Origin: CAVVXX01 sp963707975
GTDB taxonomy: Bacteria > Pseudomonadota > Alphaproteobacteria > Micropepsales > Micropepsaceae
Assembly (NCBI GenBank): GCA_963707975.1
Contig: OY970177.1
Location: forward strand, 1,054,001 to 1,118,000
Length of the DNA: 64,000 bases
Direction: 5' to 3'
Shown: positions 33,227 to 42,615 of the stretch, piece by piece
Layout: each line of letters begins with the position of its first letter
Numbering within the stretch: position 1 is the stretch's first letter
Made by a program: the position numbers and the translations under genes
The notes under the pieces: model-generated
What the model saw: the letters and a program-made list of their open reading frames with translations, nothing else
Told to the model about the DNA's origin: nothing
Databases searched by the model: none

Positions 33227-33301
33227 GGGCACGTAGCTCAGCGGGAGAGCACTACGTTGACATCGTAGGGGTCACTGGTTCGATCCCAGTCGTGCCCACC
33301 A
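33227..33301 (+). tRNA. tRNA-Val (GAC)
   Basis: 75 bases including an encoded CCA. Acceptor arms GGGCACG/CGTGCCC pair fully; the anticodon stem CTACG/CGTAG closes a loop TTGACAT with GAC. The T-loop is GTTCGATCC. Unlike the tRNA-fMet in this window, the CCA is encoded. Confidence 0.96.
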
Positions 33302-33459
33302 GCCTACGCTGCGCAGCAGCGGGGGCTGCCGCGCCGACGCGCAGGCGCGAAGGCGGGCTGCATAAGGGTTCACGCAGCTACGGCTCGGCTAGCCCGCCTA
33401 CGCTCGCAAAGCGAGCGTGGCGCAGCCACAGGAAACGGCAGCGCAACAAACTTAAATTA
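33302..33459. other. GC-rich spacer after tRNA-Val
   Basis: No gene seen. The stretch contains two GCCTACGCT units and a GCTCGC-AAA-GCGAGC hairpin (near 33402-33416). It looks like intergenic repeat debris next to a tRNA, a common target for integration, but no integrase or attachment duplication is visible. Confidence 0.4.
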
Positions 33460-33667
33460 CCCCCTTGACAGCGTGGCGCTCCAACACCACCTCACACTTA
33501 ATCTTAGGAAATCCGCGCGTAAAAACGAGCCTTTGCCTCCGGAAAGGGGCGAAGCCATGGAATGCGCTCGCGTTTTGACCCAGGAGGCGAAGCCGAACAT
33601 GCGACGATGACGCCACCACCATAGAGCCAAGAAGAACGGCCAAAAAAATTCCGCTTCGGGTTGGGCG
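33460..33667 (-). repeat. Dispersed 0.2-kb repeat, copy A
   Basis: Read on the minus strand this 208-bp stretch aligns over its full length with 52948-53149 on the plus strand. Identical blocks include a 26-bp block at the 5' third and a 22-bp block ending GCTGTCAAGGGG, with indels between. Overall identity by eye is about three-quarters. A 63-codon frame (33452-33643) is open here but is broken in the other copy, so a protein-coding role is doubtful. It may be a structured RNA or a mobile intergenic unit. Confidence 0.75.
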
Positions 33668-33689
33668 GGCCTATTGCGCCTTGGCCGCC

Positions 33690-33720
33690 AATTTTTTCAA
33701 TTTCCGTTTTTGAAAAAATT
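33690..33720. repeat. AT-rich perfect inverted repeat
   Basis: AATTTTTTCAA (33690-33700) and TTGAAAAAATT (33710-33720) are perfect 11-bp arms around nine bases. It is an island of AT in GC-rich DNA, about 145 bp before the alpha-2-macroglobulin start, and could be a protein-binding or regulatory site. No promoter hexamers are obvious next to it. Confidence 0.55.
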
Positions 33721-33863
33721 TCCGCCGTCGCTTTGCCCCGCCGCCGTCATGGCCGCGCCATGATCGGGCGCGAATGTCACCGCCGTTTGCTGCGCGGCCC
33801 GCCTGGCGCTAGGTTTGAGCGGGTTTCGCACGGCCATGCGGCCCGCGGGGAGAGGGCATTTCA

Positions 33864-36800
33864 ATGAACAGGCAGAGGACTTTGATTGCGGTGGCCGCGC
33901 TTGTGGCTGTCGCGGCGGTGGCAGTGTATTTCGGGCACTACTCAATAGGCTGGCACTGGGGCAATGGCCCCTCGACGGAATATGGCGTGGTCGGCAACGG
34001 CCCGCCCGAGGGCGCCGGGAACGCCGTCGAGTCGCCGGAATTTTCTTTCCGCCGGCTGGAAATCGACACCTCGAAGCCCGCCCCCGAAGCCTGCCTCGTT
34101 TTCACCCGCAACCTCGATACTTCCGGCAAGACGCATTACGAGGATTACCTCACGATCACGCCTGAAACCCGCGTCGCCGTGCGCGCCAGCGATCAGAGCC
34201 TGTGCATCGGCGGTCTTGCCTTCAACCAGACCTATTCCGTCGAGCTGAAAACCGGACTGCCATCGGCCAAGGGCGAAAAGCTCGATCCCGGCGAAACCGT
34301 TCCGGTTGAATTGCGCGACCGCCCGCCGCTGGTGCGCTTCGGCGGCGGCATTCTTCTCCCGCGCGAAAATTCCGACGGCGTGCCGATCACCACCATCAAC
34401 ATTTCGAAACTCAAACTAAAAGTGCTGCGCGTCGGCGACCGGCTGCTGTCGCAGCTGGAAACGGGCGTGGTGGACCAGACCAGCCTTTATGGCTGGAGCG
34501 ACAACCAGATTGAAACCGCGCAAGGCTCGGTTGTCTGGCAGGGCGAAATGGGCGTGACGCTCAGCAAGAACGAGGCGGTGACCACGCTCATTCCCTTGCG
34601 CGACATGCTGAAGACAAGCGCGCCCGGCGCTTATCTCATCATGGCGGAAGACGCCGCGCAGAAGCGCGCAGGCAATAGCGATGATGAAAACAGCGGCGAA
34701 GTTTCCGCCCAATGGGTGATCGATTCCGACATCGGTCTGACCACATTCCAGGGCGGGCAGGGGCTTGCGGTGTTCGCACGATCCTTCTCGACGGCGAAGC
34801 CGATATCGGGCGTGAAACTCACGCTGGTGGCGCGCAACAACAATGTGCTGCAGGAAGCGAAGACCGATTCATCGGGCCGCGCCGATTTCGATCCGGGCTT
34901 CTTCCGCGCCGCGGGCGGCGACGAGCCGGTGGCCGTGATGGCTTATGGCAATGACGGCGATTTTACCTTCCTTGATTTGCGCCGGCCCGTCTTCGATCTC
35001 ACCGACCGCGGCGTCGGCGGGCGCGACGCGCCGGGCCCGGTGGATGCGTTTCTTTACACCGAACGCGGCGTCTATCGCCCCGGCGAGAAGGTGGAATCCG
35101 TCACCATGTTGCGCGACCGCACGGCGCACGCCGTCACGGCGCCGCTGACGCTCGTGGTGACGCGGCCCGACGGCATCGAATTCCGCCGTTTGACCGTGGA
35201 AGCGGCCTCGCTCATGGGCGGCGCTGCGCATTGGGAAATCCAGCTCACGCCCACCGCCCCGCAGGGCCGCTGGCAATTGGCGGCCTATGTCGATCCCAAA
35301 GGCGAAGCCGTGGGGCGCGTCGGCTTCGATGTGGCTGATTTCGTGCCGCAGCGGCTCAAGCTCACGCTCACGCCGCAGGAAAAGTTCATCACGCCGAAGC
35401 AGGACTTCCACGTGAAGATCGAGAGCCGCTTCCTCTATGGCGCGCCGGCCGCGAACCTTTCCGGCGAAGGCCAGGCGCGCATCGTGCGCGACGCCGATCC
35501 TTTCCCCCAATACCAGGAGTACGCCTGGGGCCGCGACAACGAAACCTTCAGCGACGTGCAGATCACAATGACCGTGCCGCAAACCGACGACACGGGCGCG
35601 ACCATAGCTTCTGGCAACACCGGCGATCTCGCCGACACCTCATTGCCGCTCAAGGCCGATATCACGCTCTCGATCGACGAGCCGGGCGGCCGCACGACGT
35701 CGAGCACCGTCAGCCTGCCTTTGCGCACGCATGATGTGTGGCTGGGCCTGCGCCCGGATTTCGATTGCTGTTCAGTGGCGGAAGGCGCCTCCGCCGGCTT
35801 CCAGGCCATCGCCATCGACGCCGACGGCAAGCGCATCGCGCTGAACGGCCTGCATTATGAATTCCTGCGCGAGGATACGCGTTACGAGTGGTATCAGGAA
35901 AACGGCGAGTGGAAATACAAAAGCTCCCTGCGCACGCGGTTGATCGCGGGCGGCACGTTCAACATCAACGATAAGACGCCGGCCAAGCTCGCCCAAAATC
36001 TGCCATGGGGCGATTACCGGCTTACCATCACCGATCCCGCAAGCGGGGCTTCCACCAGCTTTGGCTTCTGGTCCGGCTGGGCAGGCGAGAGCGAAGGCGA
36101 CCGGCCTGACCGCGTGGCGGTGACGGCCGACAAGCCTATGTATAAATCTGGCGAGACCGCGCACATCAAGTTCCAGCCGCCGTCCGACGGCAAGGCGCTT
36201 GTCGTGGTCGCGGGCGACAAGGTCTATTCCTCGAAGCTGATCGACACGCCCGCCAGCGGCGCCGAAGTCGATGTCGACGTGTCCGACGCTTGGGGCGCGG
36301 GCGCCTATGTTCTGGTCACGCAGTATCGCCCGCTCAGCGATAATGCTGGCCACGCGCCCGTGCGCGCCATCGGCGTGGTGTGGCTCGGCATCGACAATTC
36401 CGCCCGCACACTTGGCGCCGACATCGGCGGGCCGCAGGTGATACGCCCGCGCCAGAATGTCACCATCCCGGTGACGGTGAAGGGCTTGTCGTCGGGCGAA
36501 GAGGCTTATCTGACGCTCGCCGCCGTCGATGAGGGCATTCTGCAGCTCACCAATTACAAGACGCCCGATCCCGCGGGATATTATTTCGGCAAGCGCCGGC
36601 TCGGCGTCGGCATGCGCGACGATTACGGCCGCCTCATTAAGAGCGAGAAAGCGCCCATCGGACAAATCCGTTCCGGCGGCGACAATTTCGGCGGCCGCCC
36701 CCTGGCCGTGGTGCCAACGCGCACGGTGGCGCTGTTCTCCGGCATCGTGAAACTGGTGGACGGCAAGGCAAATGTCACCTTCGCCGTGCCAGACTTCAAC

Positions 36801-38753
36801 GGCGAGCTCAGGTTGATGGCCGTGATCATGTCGAAAGACAAAGTGGGGGCTTCCGACCGACCGCTCACCGTACGCGATGCGGTGGTGGGCGAGCTCGTGC
36901 TGCCGCGCTTCCTCGCGCCCAGCGACAGCACCGACGCCGCGCTGAACTTGCATAATGTGGAAGGCGCCCCCGGCGTTTACACGGCCCTGGTGCGCTCGAG
37001 CGGCGCTGTGGGCCTGCCCAATGGCGTGCCCGAAACCCGTATCACGCAGGATCTGAAAACCGGCCAGCGCGTGCTGGTGCCTGTGTCGCTCACGGGCCGC
37101 GAGCCCGGCATCGCCACCATTACTTTGGCTCTTTCGGGCCCCAAGGGCTTTGCGGTAACGCGCAGCTGGCAGATCGAAGTACGCTCTGCCCAGCTTCCGC
37201 AAGCGCGTGAGGAGATTGCGCTCATCCAGCCGGGCGCTAGCTGGAAATCGGACGGCAAGCTTGCCGCCGGCCTTATTCCCTCCACTACCAATGCCTCGCT
37301 CACGGTTTCTGCGATGCACGGTTACAGCGATGTCGCGGGCGCGCTGCGCTGGCTCGACAAATATCCTTATGGCTGCATCGAGCAGACGACAAGCCGCGCC
37401 ATGCCGCTGCTGTTCTTTAACGACCTGGCTGGATTGGCCGGCTTGCCGACCGACGAAAATCTTCGTCCGCGCATCCAGGACGCCATCGACAATGTGCTGG
37501 ACATGCAGAATTACGCGGGCGGCTTCGGCATGTGGAGCCCGATCGGCGAAGTGAACCACTGGATCTCGGTGTTCGCCATCGACTTCCTCTACCAGGCCGA
37601 CGCCAAAGGTTATGTCGTGCCGCAGGAAGCGCTTAGGCGCGGCAGCCGTTTCCTGCGCGATACGGCGGGCTCCGATTCCAACGACGACACCACGCGCGCT
37701 TATGCGTTCTACGTTCTGGCGCGGCAGGGCGAGGTCAATCTGTCCGATCTGCGCTATTTCGCCGACACGCGCGGGCCCGAAATGAAAAGCGCGCTAGCCG
37801 AGGGGCTGACCGCTGCGGCTTTGGCCCATGTGGGCGACAAGGCGCGCGCCAGCGCCGATTTTGGCCGCGCGCGCGACATCGCGCTTTCGGCAAATCCCGC
37901 CAAATACGAAACCTCCGATTACGGCTCGCTGCTCCGCGATGTGGCTGGCGTCACCGCGCTCTCGGCCGAAAGCGCGCCCGAGCTAGTACCGGCGCTGCTC
38001 ACGCGCGCCGACAATTTCAACATGCAGCTCAATGCTACTACTACACAGGAAAAAGCCTGGATGCTGCGCGCGGCCTATGAGCTCTCGCTCGAACGCGAGC
38101 CGCTTAACGTGGTTATCAATGGCAAACCGGCCATGCCGAAAGCGGGCGCGGTGCGGATGGCGCCTAACGTCGGCGATCTCGCCCGCGGTCTCACGGTCAC
38201 CAACAGAGACCAGGGCGTGGTCTGGCGCACGGTGTCGGTGCAAGGCATGCCGGCGCAGCCATTGCCCGCCAAAGTGAGCGGTATGGTGATGGTCAAGAAA
38301 TCGGTGTGGACGATGTCCGGCCAGCCCGCCGACATCACCCAGCTCAAGCAGAACGACCGCGTGCTGGTGCTGATCGAAGGCCAGATGCAGAACAATTACT
38401 ACCACCAGATGGGCGTGCTCGATCTGCTGCCGGCCGGGCTCGAAATCGAAACCACGTTGTCGGGCGACGAAGGCAAGGTTTACCCGTGGCTCGGCGAACT
38501 GACTTCGACCTCGATCTCGGAAGCGCGCGACGACCGTTATGTCACGGCCTTCGACATCGGCTCACAATATCGCCCGGTGCCGGAAAAAGGCAAGCCGAAG
38601 CCAAAAGAGCCGCAGCCCTATTTCCACGTGGCTTACATCGCGCGCGCGGTAGCGGCGGGCCATTACACCATGCCGGCGGCGGTGATCGAGGACATGTATC
38701 ACCCCGAACTTTTCGGGCGCACGGCAATGGGCACGTTGAACGTGGCGCAATAA
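33864..38753 (+). CDS. Bacterial alpha-2-macroglobulin (YfhM type)
   Basis: 1629 residues, normal for the long form. One N-terminal membrane helix (LIAVAALVAVAAVAVYFG, about residues 7-24) anchors it, where the E. coli protein has a lipoprotein signal. MG beta-sandwich domains follow, then the bait region, and the thioester motif C1171-I-E-Q1174 in YPYGCIEQTTSRAM with its surrounding alpha-alpha barrel (about 1150-1430). Bacterial alpha-2-macroglobulins trap proteases that enter the periplasm by covalent attachment. It is encoded 10 bases before pbpC, the usual partner that repairs peptidoglycan after attack. Length and motif are intact. Confidence 0.96.
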   Translation: MNRQRTLIAVAALVAVAAVAVYFGHYSIGWHWGNGPSTEYGVVGNGPPEGAGNAVESPEFSFRRLEIDTSKPAPEACLVFTRNLDTSGKTHYEDYLTITPETRVAVRASDQSLCIGGLAFNQTYSVELKTGLPSAKGEKLDPGETVPVELRDRPPLVRFGGGILLPRENSDGVPITTINISKLKLKVLRVGDRLLSQLETGVVDQTSLYGWSDNQIETAQGSVVWQGEMGVTLSKNEAVTTLIPLRDMLKTSAPGAYLIMAEDAAQKRAGNSDDENSGEVSAQWVIDSDIGLTTFQGGQGLAVFARSFSTAKPISGVKLTLVARNNNVLQEAKTDSSGRADFDPGFFRAAGGDEPVAVMAYGNDGDFTFLDLRRPVFDLTDRGVGGRDAPGPVDAFLYTERGVYRPGEKVESVTMLRDRTAHAVTAPLTLVVTRPDGIEFRRLTVEAASLMGGAAHWEIQLTPTAPQGRWQLAAYVDPKGEAVGRVGFDVADFVPQRLKLTLTPQEKFITPKQDFHVKIESRFLYGAPAANLSGEGQARIVRDADPFPQYQEYAWGRDNETFSDVQITMTVPQTDDTGATIASGNTGDLADTSLPLKADITLSIDEPGGRTTSSTVSLPLRTHDVWLGLRPDFDCCSVAEGASAGFQAIAIDADGKRIALNGLHYEFLREDTRYEWYQENGEWKYKSSLRTRLIAGGTFNINDKTPAKLAQNLPWGDYRLTITDPASGASTSFGFWSGWAGESEGDRPDRVAVTADKPMYKSGETAHIKFQPPSDGKALVVVAGDKVYSSKLIDTPASGAEVDVDVSDAWGAGAYVLVTQYRPLSDNAGHAPVRAIGVVWLGIDNSARTLGADIGGPQVIRPRQNVTIPVTVKGLSSGEEAYLTLAAVDEGILQLTNYKTPDPAGYYFGKRRLGVGMRDDYGRLIKSEKAPIGQIRSGGDNFGGRPLAVVPTRTVALFSGIVKLVDGKANVTFAVPDFNGELRLMAVIMSKDKVGASDRPLTVRDAVVGELVLPRFLAPSDSTDAALNLHNVEGAPGVYTALVRSSGAVGLPNGVPETRITQDLKTGQRVLVPVSLTGREPGIATITLALSGPKGFAVTRSWQIEVRSAQLPQAREEIALIQPGASWKSDGKLAAGLIPSTTNASLTVSAMHGYSDVAGALRWLDKYPYGCIEQTTSRAMPLLFFNDLAGLAGLPTDENLRPRIQDAIDNVLDMQNYAGGFGMWSPIGEVNHWISVFAIDFLYQADAKGYVVPQEALRRGSRFLRDTAGSDSNDDTTRAYAFYVLARQGEVNLSDLRYFADTRGPEMKSALAEGLTAAALAHVGDKARASADFGRARDIALSANPAKYETSDYGSLLRDVAGVTALSAESAPELVPALLTRADNFNMQLNATTTQEKAWMLRAAYELSLEREPLNVVINGKPAMPKAGAVRMAPNVGDLARGLTVTNRDQGVVWRTVSVQGMPAQPLPAKVSGMVMVKKSVWTMSGQPADITQLKQNDRVLVLIEGQMQNNYYHQMGVLDLLPAGLEIETTLSGDEGKVYPWLGELTSTSISEARDDRYVTAFDIGSQYRPVPEKGKPKPKEPQPYFHVAYIARAVAAGHYTMPAAVIEDMYHPELFGRTAMGTLNVAQ

Positions 38754-38763
38754 GGGGGCTGTC

Positions 38764-40854
38764 ATGGCGCGATATGCGCGCCTGATCGTTGCCGGGTTTA
38801 CCGGGCTGGGATTGGTGTCGGCACTGGCTGCGGCCGACCGCGCCAATCCGCCCGATCTTGCGCGCGCGGAAAAGCTCTCGGTCGAGGTGCGCGATTCTTA
38901 TGGCGTGCTGCTCAGGCCGTTTCTTGCCGGCGACGGCGCCTGGAGGCTGAAAACCACCGTCGCCGATGTCAACCCGCGTTATCTCGCGCTGCTCAAGGCC
39001 TATGAAGACCAGCGCTTCGATTCCCATTTCGGCGTCGATTTCCTGGCCGTCGCGCGCGCGGTGCGCCAATTGGCCGAAGCGGGCCACGTCGTTTCCGGCG
39101 CTTCTACGCTCACCATGCAGGTGGCGAGGCTGTTGGAGCCGAGGCCCCGCGGGCTGGTCGCCAAGCTCTTTCAATCTGCGCGCGCGGTGCAGCTGGAGCT
39201 CCGCTATTCCAAGGATGAAATTCTGGGTCTTTACCTCACGCTCGCCCCCTTCGGCGGCAATCTCGAGGGCGTGCGCGCGGCTTCGCTTGCTTATTTCGGC
39301 AAGGAACCGAAGCAGCTCACGCTTGCCGAAGCGGCGCTTTTGGTGGCGCTGCCGCAATCGCCCGAGCGCGCGCGCCCCGACCGCCACGCCATCGCCGCCA
39401 AAGCCGCGCGTGATCATGTTCTCGCGCGCCTGACCGAGCGCGAGCTGATCGCGCCCGACGAAGCGGCGGAAGCGCGTCGCACGGTCACGCCTTCGTGGCG
39501 TTTGTCTTTGCCCTTCACCGCGCCGCATTTCGCGGAAAGCGTGAAACGCGAACATCCGGGGAAAGCCGAGATTATTTCCACCCTCGATGGCGCGCTGCAA
39601 AGCGTGGTGGAAAAGCTCGCCGCGCGCGAAGTGCGCTTTCTCGATCCGGGCAGCAATGTCGCCATTGTGGTGGTGAACACTGAAACGCGCGGCGTACTGG
39701 CTTACGTCGGCGGCACGAATTATTGGGGGCCGGCCGGCCATGTCGATCTCGCGCAAAGCCCGCGCTCGCCCGGCTCGGCGCTGAAGCCGCTCATTTATGG
39801 TCTGGCTTTCGACGATCTAGCGCTCCATCCCGCGACGCTCATGCAGGACGAGCCAACAGTGTTCGGCGATTACGCGCCGCAAAACTTCGACCGCGGCTTC
39901 CAGGGCGCGGTGACAGCGCGTGATGCGCTGCGCATGTCGCTCAATGTGCCGGCTGTGATGGTGCTGGAGCGCGTGGGTCCTGTGCGTTTCACGCTGGCGC
40001 TGGAAAATTCTGGCGCGCGTATTGCTTTTCCGACGAAAGATGCCGCACCCAGCCTGCCGATGGCGCTGGGCGGACTCGGCATCAGCCTGCACGATCTGAC
40101 CATGCTCTACACCGGAATAGCCGCGCGCGGCGAAGTTCGCCCCTTGCGCGACACGCTAGATGAACCGCAGGGCAAGCAGTTCAGGCTATTCGGGCCAACT
40201 GCCGCCTATTACCTGCGCGACATTCTGGTCAACGCTTCGCTGCCGGATGGCTGGGCGATGGGGCAAGGGCTGAAGCGCGCGCGCGATGTCGCCTTCAAGA
40301 CCGGCACCTCCTATGGCTATCGCGATGCCTGGTCGGTGGGGTTCTCGAATGATTACACGGTGGGCGTCTGGGTCGGCCGCGCGGACGGCGCGCCGCAGCC
40401 GGGCCGCATCGGGCGGAGCGATGCCGCGCCCATTCTGCTGAAGGTCTTCGATCAGTTGCCGCCGGACCGTCACGGCGCTCCTTCCGCGCCGCCCGATGCC
40501 ATCCTTGCCGCCAATGCCGAGCAGTTGCCATCGGCGCTACAGCATTTTGTGCGGCCGACACGGCCCGCGCCACCCGTACGCAGTCATGTGCGCGCGCCTT
40601 CCATAGAATTCCCGCCCGACGGTTCGGTGGTGTCGCTGGCGGATGCGTCCTTGCCCGATCATCAGATCGAGCTAAAGGCCGATGGCGGCCACGCGCCGCT
40701 CACCTGGCTCGTCAATGGCACGGTGATCGGCAATTTCGGTCGCTACGACCAGACATTTTATTCGCCCGATGGCGAAGGCTTCGCGCGCATCACCGTAGTG
40801 GACGCGGATGGGCGCAGCGATACGGCCCGCGTTCGCTTCAAGCGCACGCACTGA
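38764..40854 (+). CDS. pbpC: Penicillin-binding protein 1C
   Basis: 696 residues with the class A layout. Glycosyltransferase domain (about 70-240) has YEDQRFDSHFGVD, with E81 as the catalytic acid. The transpeptidase domain has S338-A-L-K341, S392-L-N394 and K512-T-G514. The BiPBP-C domain (about 600-690) is typical of PbpC. It polymerises glycan strands and may cross-link or only bind the defence partner. An AAGGGGG site precedes the ATG ten bases after the alpha-2-macroglobulin stop. The two are a conserved operon. Confidence 0.96.
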   Translation: MARYARLIVAGFTGLGLVSALAAADRANPPDLARAEKLSVEVRDSYGVLLRPFLAGDGAWRLKTTVADVNPRYLALLKAYEDQRFDSHFGVDFLAVARAVRQLAEAGHVVSGASTLTMQVARLLEPRPRGLVAKLFQSARAVQLELRYSKDEILGLYLTLAPFGGNLEGVRAASLAYFGKEPKQLTLAEAALLVALPQSPERARPDRHAIAAKAARDHVLARLTERELIAPDEAAEARRTVTPSWRLSLPFTAPHFAESVKREHPGKAEIISTLDGALQSVVEKLAAREVRFLDPGSNVAIVVVNTETRGVLAYVGGTNYWGPAGHVDLAQSPRSPGSALKPLIYGLAFDDLALHPATLMQDEPTVFGDYAPQNFDRGFQGAVTARDALRMSLNVPAVMVLERVGPVRFTLALENSGARIAFPTKDAAPSLPMALGGLGISLHDLTMLYTGIAARGEVRPLRDTLDEPQGKQFRLFGPTAAYYLRDILVNASLPDGWAMGQGLKRARDVAFKTGTSYGYRDAWSVGFSNDYTVGVWVGRADGAPQPGRIGRSDAAPILLKVFDQLPPDRHGAPSAPPDAILAANAEQLPSALQHFVRPTRPAPPVRSHVRAPSIEFPPDGSVVSLADASLPDHQIELKADGGHAPLTWLVNGTVIGNFGRYDQTFYSPDGEGFARITVVDADGRSDTARVRFKRTH

Positions 40855-40855
40855 T

Positions 40856-42118
40856 TTATTTTCCTTTGGCGTGGACCTCTTCGAGGATTTTGTAAAACAG
40901 ATCCATCGTGGGAAAGCCGTCGGCTGGGAGGTTCTTCGCTTTCTGATAGGCGCGAATAGCGGCGCGCGTGCGCTTGCCGAGCAAACCGTCGGACGTGCCC
41001 GCATCATAACCGAGCGCCGTCAATTCGCTCTGCAAATCCGTCATCTGGTCGCGGGCGAGCGGCAGCTCGTTTGTGGGCCATGCGCCCGTCACGTTGCCGC
41101 CACCATGCAAGCGGTTCGAAAGAATGCCAACGGCAAGCGCATAGGTCGACGACGCGTTGTACTGCTCCAGAACATCGAAATTATCGAAGGTTAGGAACGA
41201 GGGCCCGCGATAACCGGCAGGCAAAAAAATCGCGCCTTTTTCCTCGCCGCCCGTCAGGGGCTCGCCATTTGCGCTACGCACGCCTTCTTTCGCCCATTCG
41301 TCGCGCGATTTGCGTAGATCGGTATCGGCTTCCTCGTATGCAAAATGATCCGGCAACTGTACTTCCTCGCCCCATGGCTCGCCCTCGCGCCAGCCAAGGC
41401 TTTTCAGATAATTCGCGGTCGAGGCAAGCGCATCGGCGGGCGAGTTCCACACATCGCGCTTGCCGTCACCGTCGCCATCAACTGCGTAATCGAGAAACGT
41501 TGTCGGCACGAATTGCGTGTGTCCGATGGCGCCCGCCCACGATGCGCTCATATCCTGCGGGTCCATATGTTCTTCCTGCGCGATCTTGAGCGCCGCGATG
41601 AATTGGGCGCGCGCGTAATCGGCCCTGGGCCCGTCATAGGCCAGCGTCGCTAAGGCCTCGAACAGGTTGAAGCCGCCTTCGCTCTCGCCATAAGCCGTCT
41701 CGTCGCCCCATATTGCGGCCAGAATTTCGCGCTGCACGCCATACTTTTTCTCCAGACGCGCAAAAATCGGGGCCTTGGCGGCCAGCACGTCCTGCCCGTG
41801 GCTCACGCGCGCATCCGAAACTGCGCTGGCGAGATAATCCCAGATGGGGCGCACGAATTCGGGCTGCTGCTGGTTGAGTTGCTGCACACGGGCATTGAGC
41901 GCTATGTCGTCGACCGCGCGGTCATATATCCGGGGCTTGATGCCAGCTTTCAGCGCCTCGTCGCGGAAATCGTAGAGGAAGGCATAGAACTTCTGGTCTT
42001 CGCTGGGCGCTTCGAGCGGAACCGGAATTCTGTCGCGCGGCGCTTCGTGGTGGCGCGCGTACGCCGCTGTCGCCAGGCCCGCCATGATGGCAACCAGCGC
42101 GAACGGCCCTTTCTTCAC
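40856..42118 (-). CDS. Lytic murein transglycosylase, MltB-like, with peptidoglycan-binding domain
   Basis: 420 residues: signal segment (about 5-22), an SLT_2 domain (about 45-340) with IWGDETAYGE, where the Glu is the expected catalytic acid, and GAIGHTQFVPTTFLDYAVDGDGDGKRDVW, followed by a PG_binding_1 domain (about 355-415; LQSELTALGYDAGTSDGLLGKRTRAAI). These enzymes cut peptidoglycan to 1,6-anhydro ends. The ATG overlaps the stop of the small membrane gene before it by four bases. It converges on pbpC two bases away. Confidence 0.93.
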   Translation of the reverse strand: MKKGPFALVAIMAGLATAAYARHHEAPRDRIPVPLEAPSEDQKFYAFLYDFRDEALKAGIKPRIYDRAVDDIALNARVQQLNQQQPEFVRPIWDYLASAVSDARVSHGQDVLAAKAPIFARLEKKYGVQREILAAIWGDETAYGESEGGFNLFEALATLAYDGPRADYARAQFIAALKIAQEEHMDPQDMSASWAGAIGHTQFVPTTFLDYAVDGDGDGKRDVWNSPADALASTANYLKSLGWREGEPWGEEVQLPDHFAYEEADTDLRKSRDEWAKEGVRSANGEPLTGGEEKGAIFLPAGYRGPSFLTFDNFDVLEQYNASSTYALAVGILSNRLHGGGNVTGAWPTNELPLARDQMTDLQSELTALGYDAGTSDGLLGKRTRAAIRAYQKAKNLPADGFPTMDLFYKILEEVHAKGK

Positions 42119-42339
42119 CTGCGCATGCCCTGGCCGGTGACCGGGTGGCCGGCCGCAATCGTCAGCAGGTGCGCCAGCATCACCAGCACCACCACGACGC
42201 AGAAAAATTGCAGGTAATGATAGTTCATCAAACGCACTTTCAATGGCTCGCTGGGGCGGCGCGCGAGCCAGCCACCCAGCACGAACAGCCCGATTGCCGC
42301 GATTAGAATGCCCAGCGTCGGATAGAGTCCAAGATCCAT
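42115..42339 (-). CDS. Small two-helix membrane protein
   Basis: 74 residues from ATG 42339, with GAGGGGGC before it. Two hydrophobic helices (about residues 8-24 and 41-60) with a basic loop RRPSEPLKVRLMNYHYLQ, the second starting FFCVVVVLVMLAHLL. It overlaps the start of the MltB-like gene by four bases (ATGA), so they are translationally linked. Function unknown; it may be a partner of the transglycosylase. Confidence 0.7.
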   Translation of the reverse strand: MDLGLYPTLGILIAAIGLFVLGGWLARRPSEPLKVRLMNYHYLQFFCVVVVLVMLAHLLTIAAGHPVTGQGMRR

Positions 42340-42489
42340 GCCCCCTCTTAACACAGGCAAGGCGGCGCTGCGGCCGGATGTTCCCAATTTCGGTTTACGC
42401 GTGGCCGCTCCGCCGCACTGGCACGGGCCAGTTGACAGGCTTTGGCCTCACGCCTAGCTTCCGCGCCTTCAAAACAGCCGGAGAAGTCC

Positions 42490-42615
42490 ATGAAAGTGCG
42501 CAATTCGCTGCGGTCGCTGAGAAAGCGCGACAAGGACAACCGCATCATCCGGCGTAAAGGCCGCACCTACATCATCAACAAGAAGAACCCGCGCATGAAA
42601 GCGCGCCAGGGGTGA
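42490..42615 (+). CDS. rpmJ: 50S ribosomal protein L36 (zinc-free form)
   Basis: 41 residues: MKVRNSLRSLRKRDKDN, then RIIRRKGRTYIINKKNP and RMKARQG. The pattern matches the L36 paralog that lacks the four zinc-binding cysteine/histidine residues. In several bacteria this version replaces the zinc form under zinc starvation; in alphaproteobacteria it is often the only L36. It is a late-binding protein of the large subunit. Its TGA overlaps the GTG start of the next gene by four bases. Confidence 0.95.
   Translation: MKVRNSLRSLRKRDKDNRIIRRKGRTYIINKKNPRMKARQG

Noticed and set aside
33452..33643. 63-codon frame inside repeat copy A as a gene
   Set aside because: The homologous stretch in copy B is broken by non-triplet indels, and there is no ribosome site.
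33227..33863. Genomic island at tRNA-Val
   Set aside because: There is no integrase, no duplicated tRNA end, and the following genes (alpha-2-macroglobulin/PbpC) are core; only a repeat copy is found.
35772..37559. Open frame of 595 codons on the minus strand inside the alpha-2-macroglobulin gene
   Set aside because: The coding strand has the conserved thioester and bait region; the antisense frame is a composition artefact.
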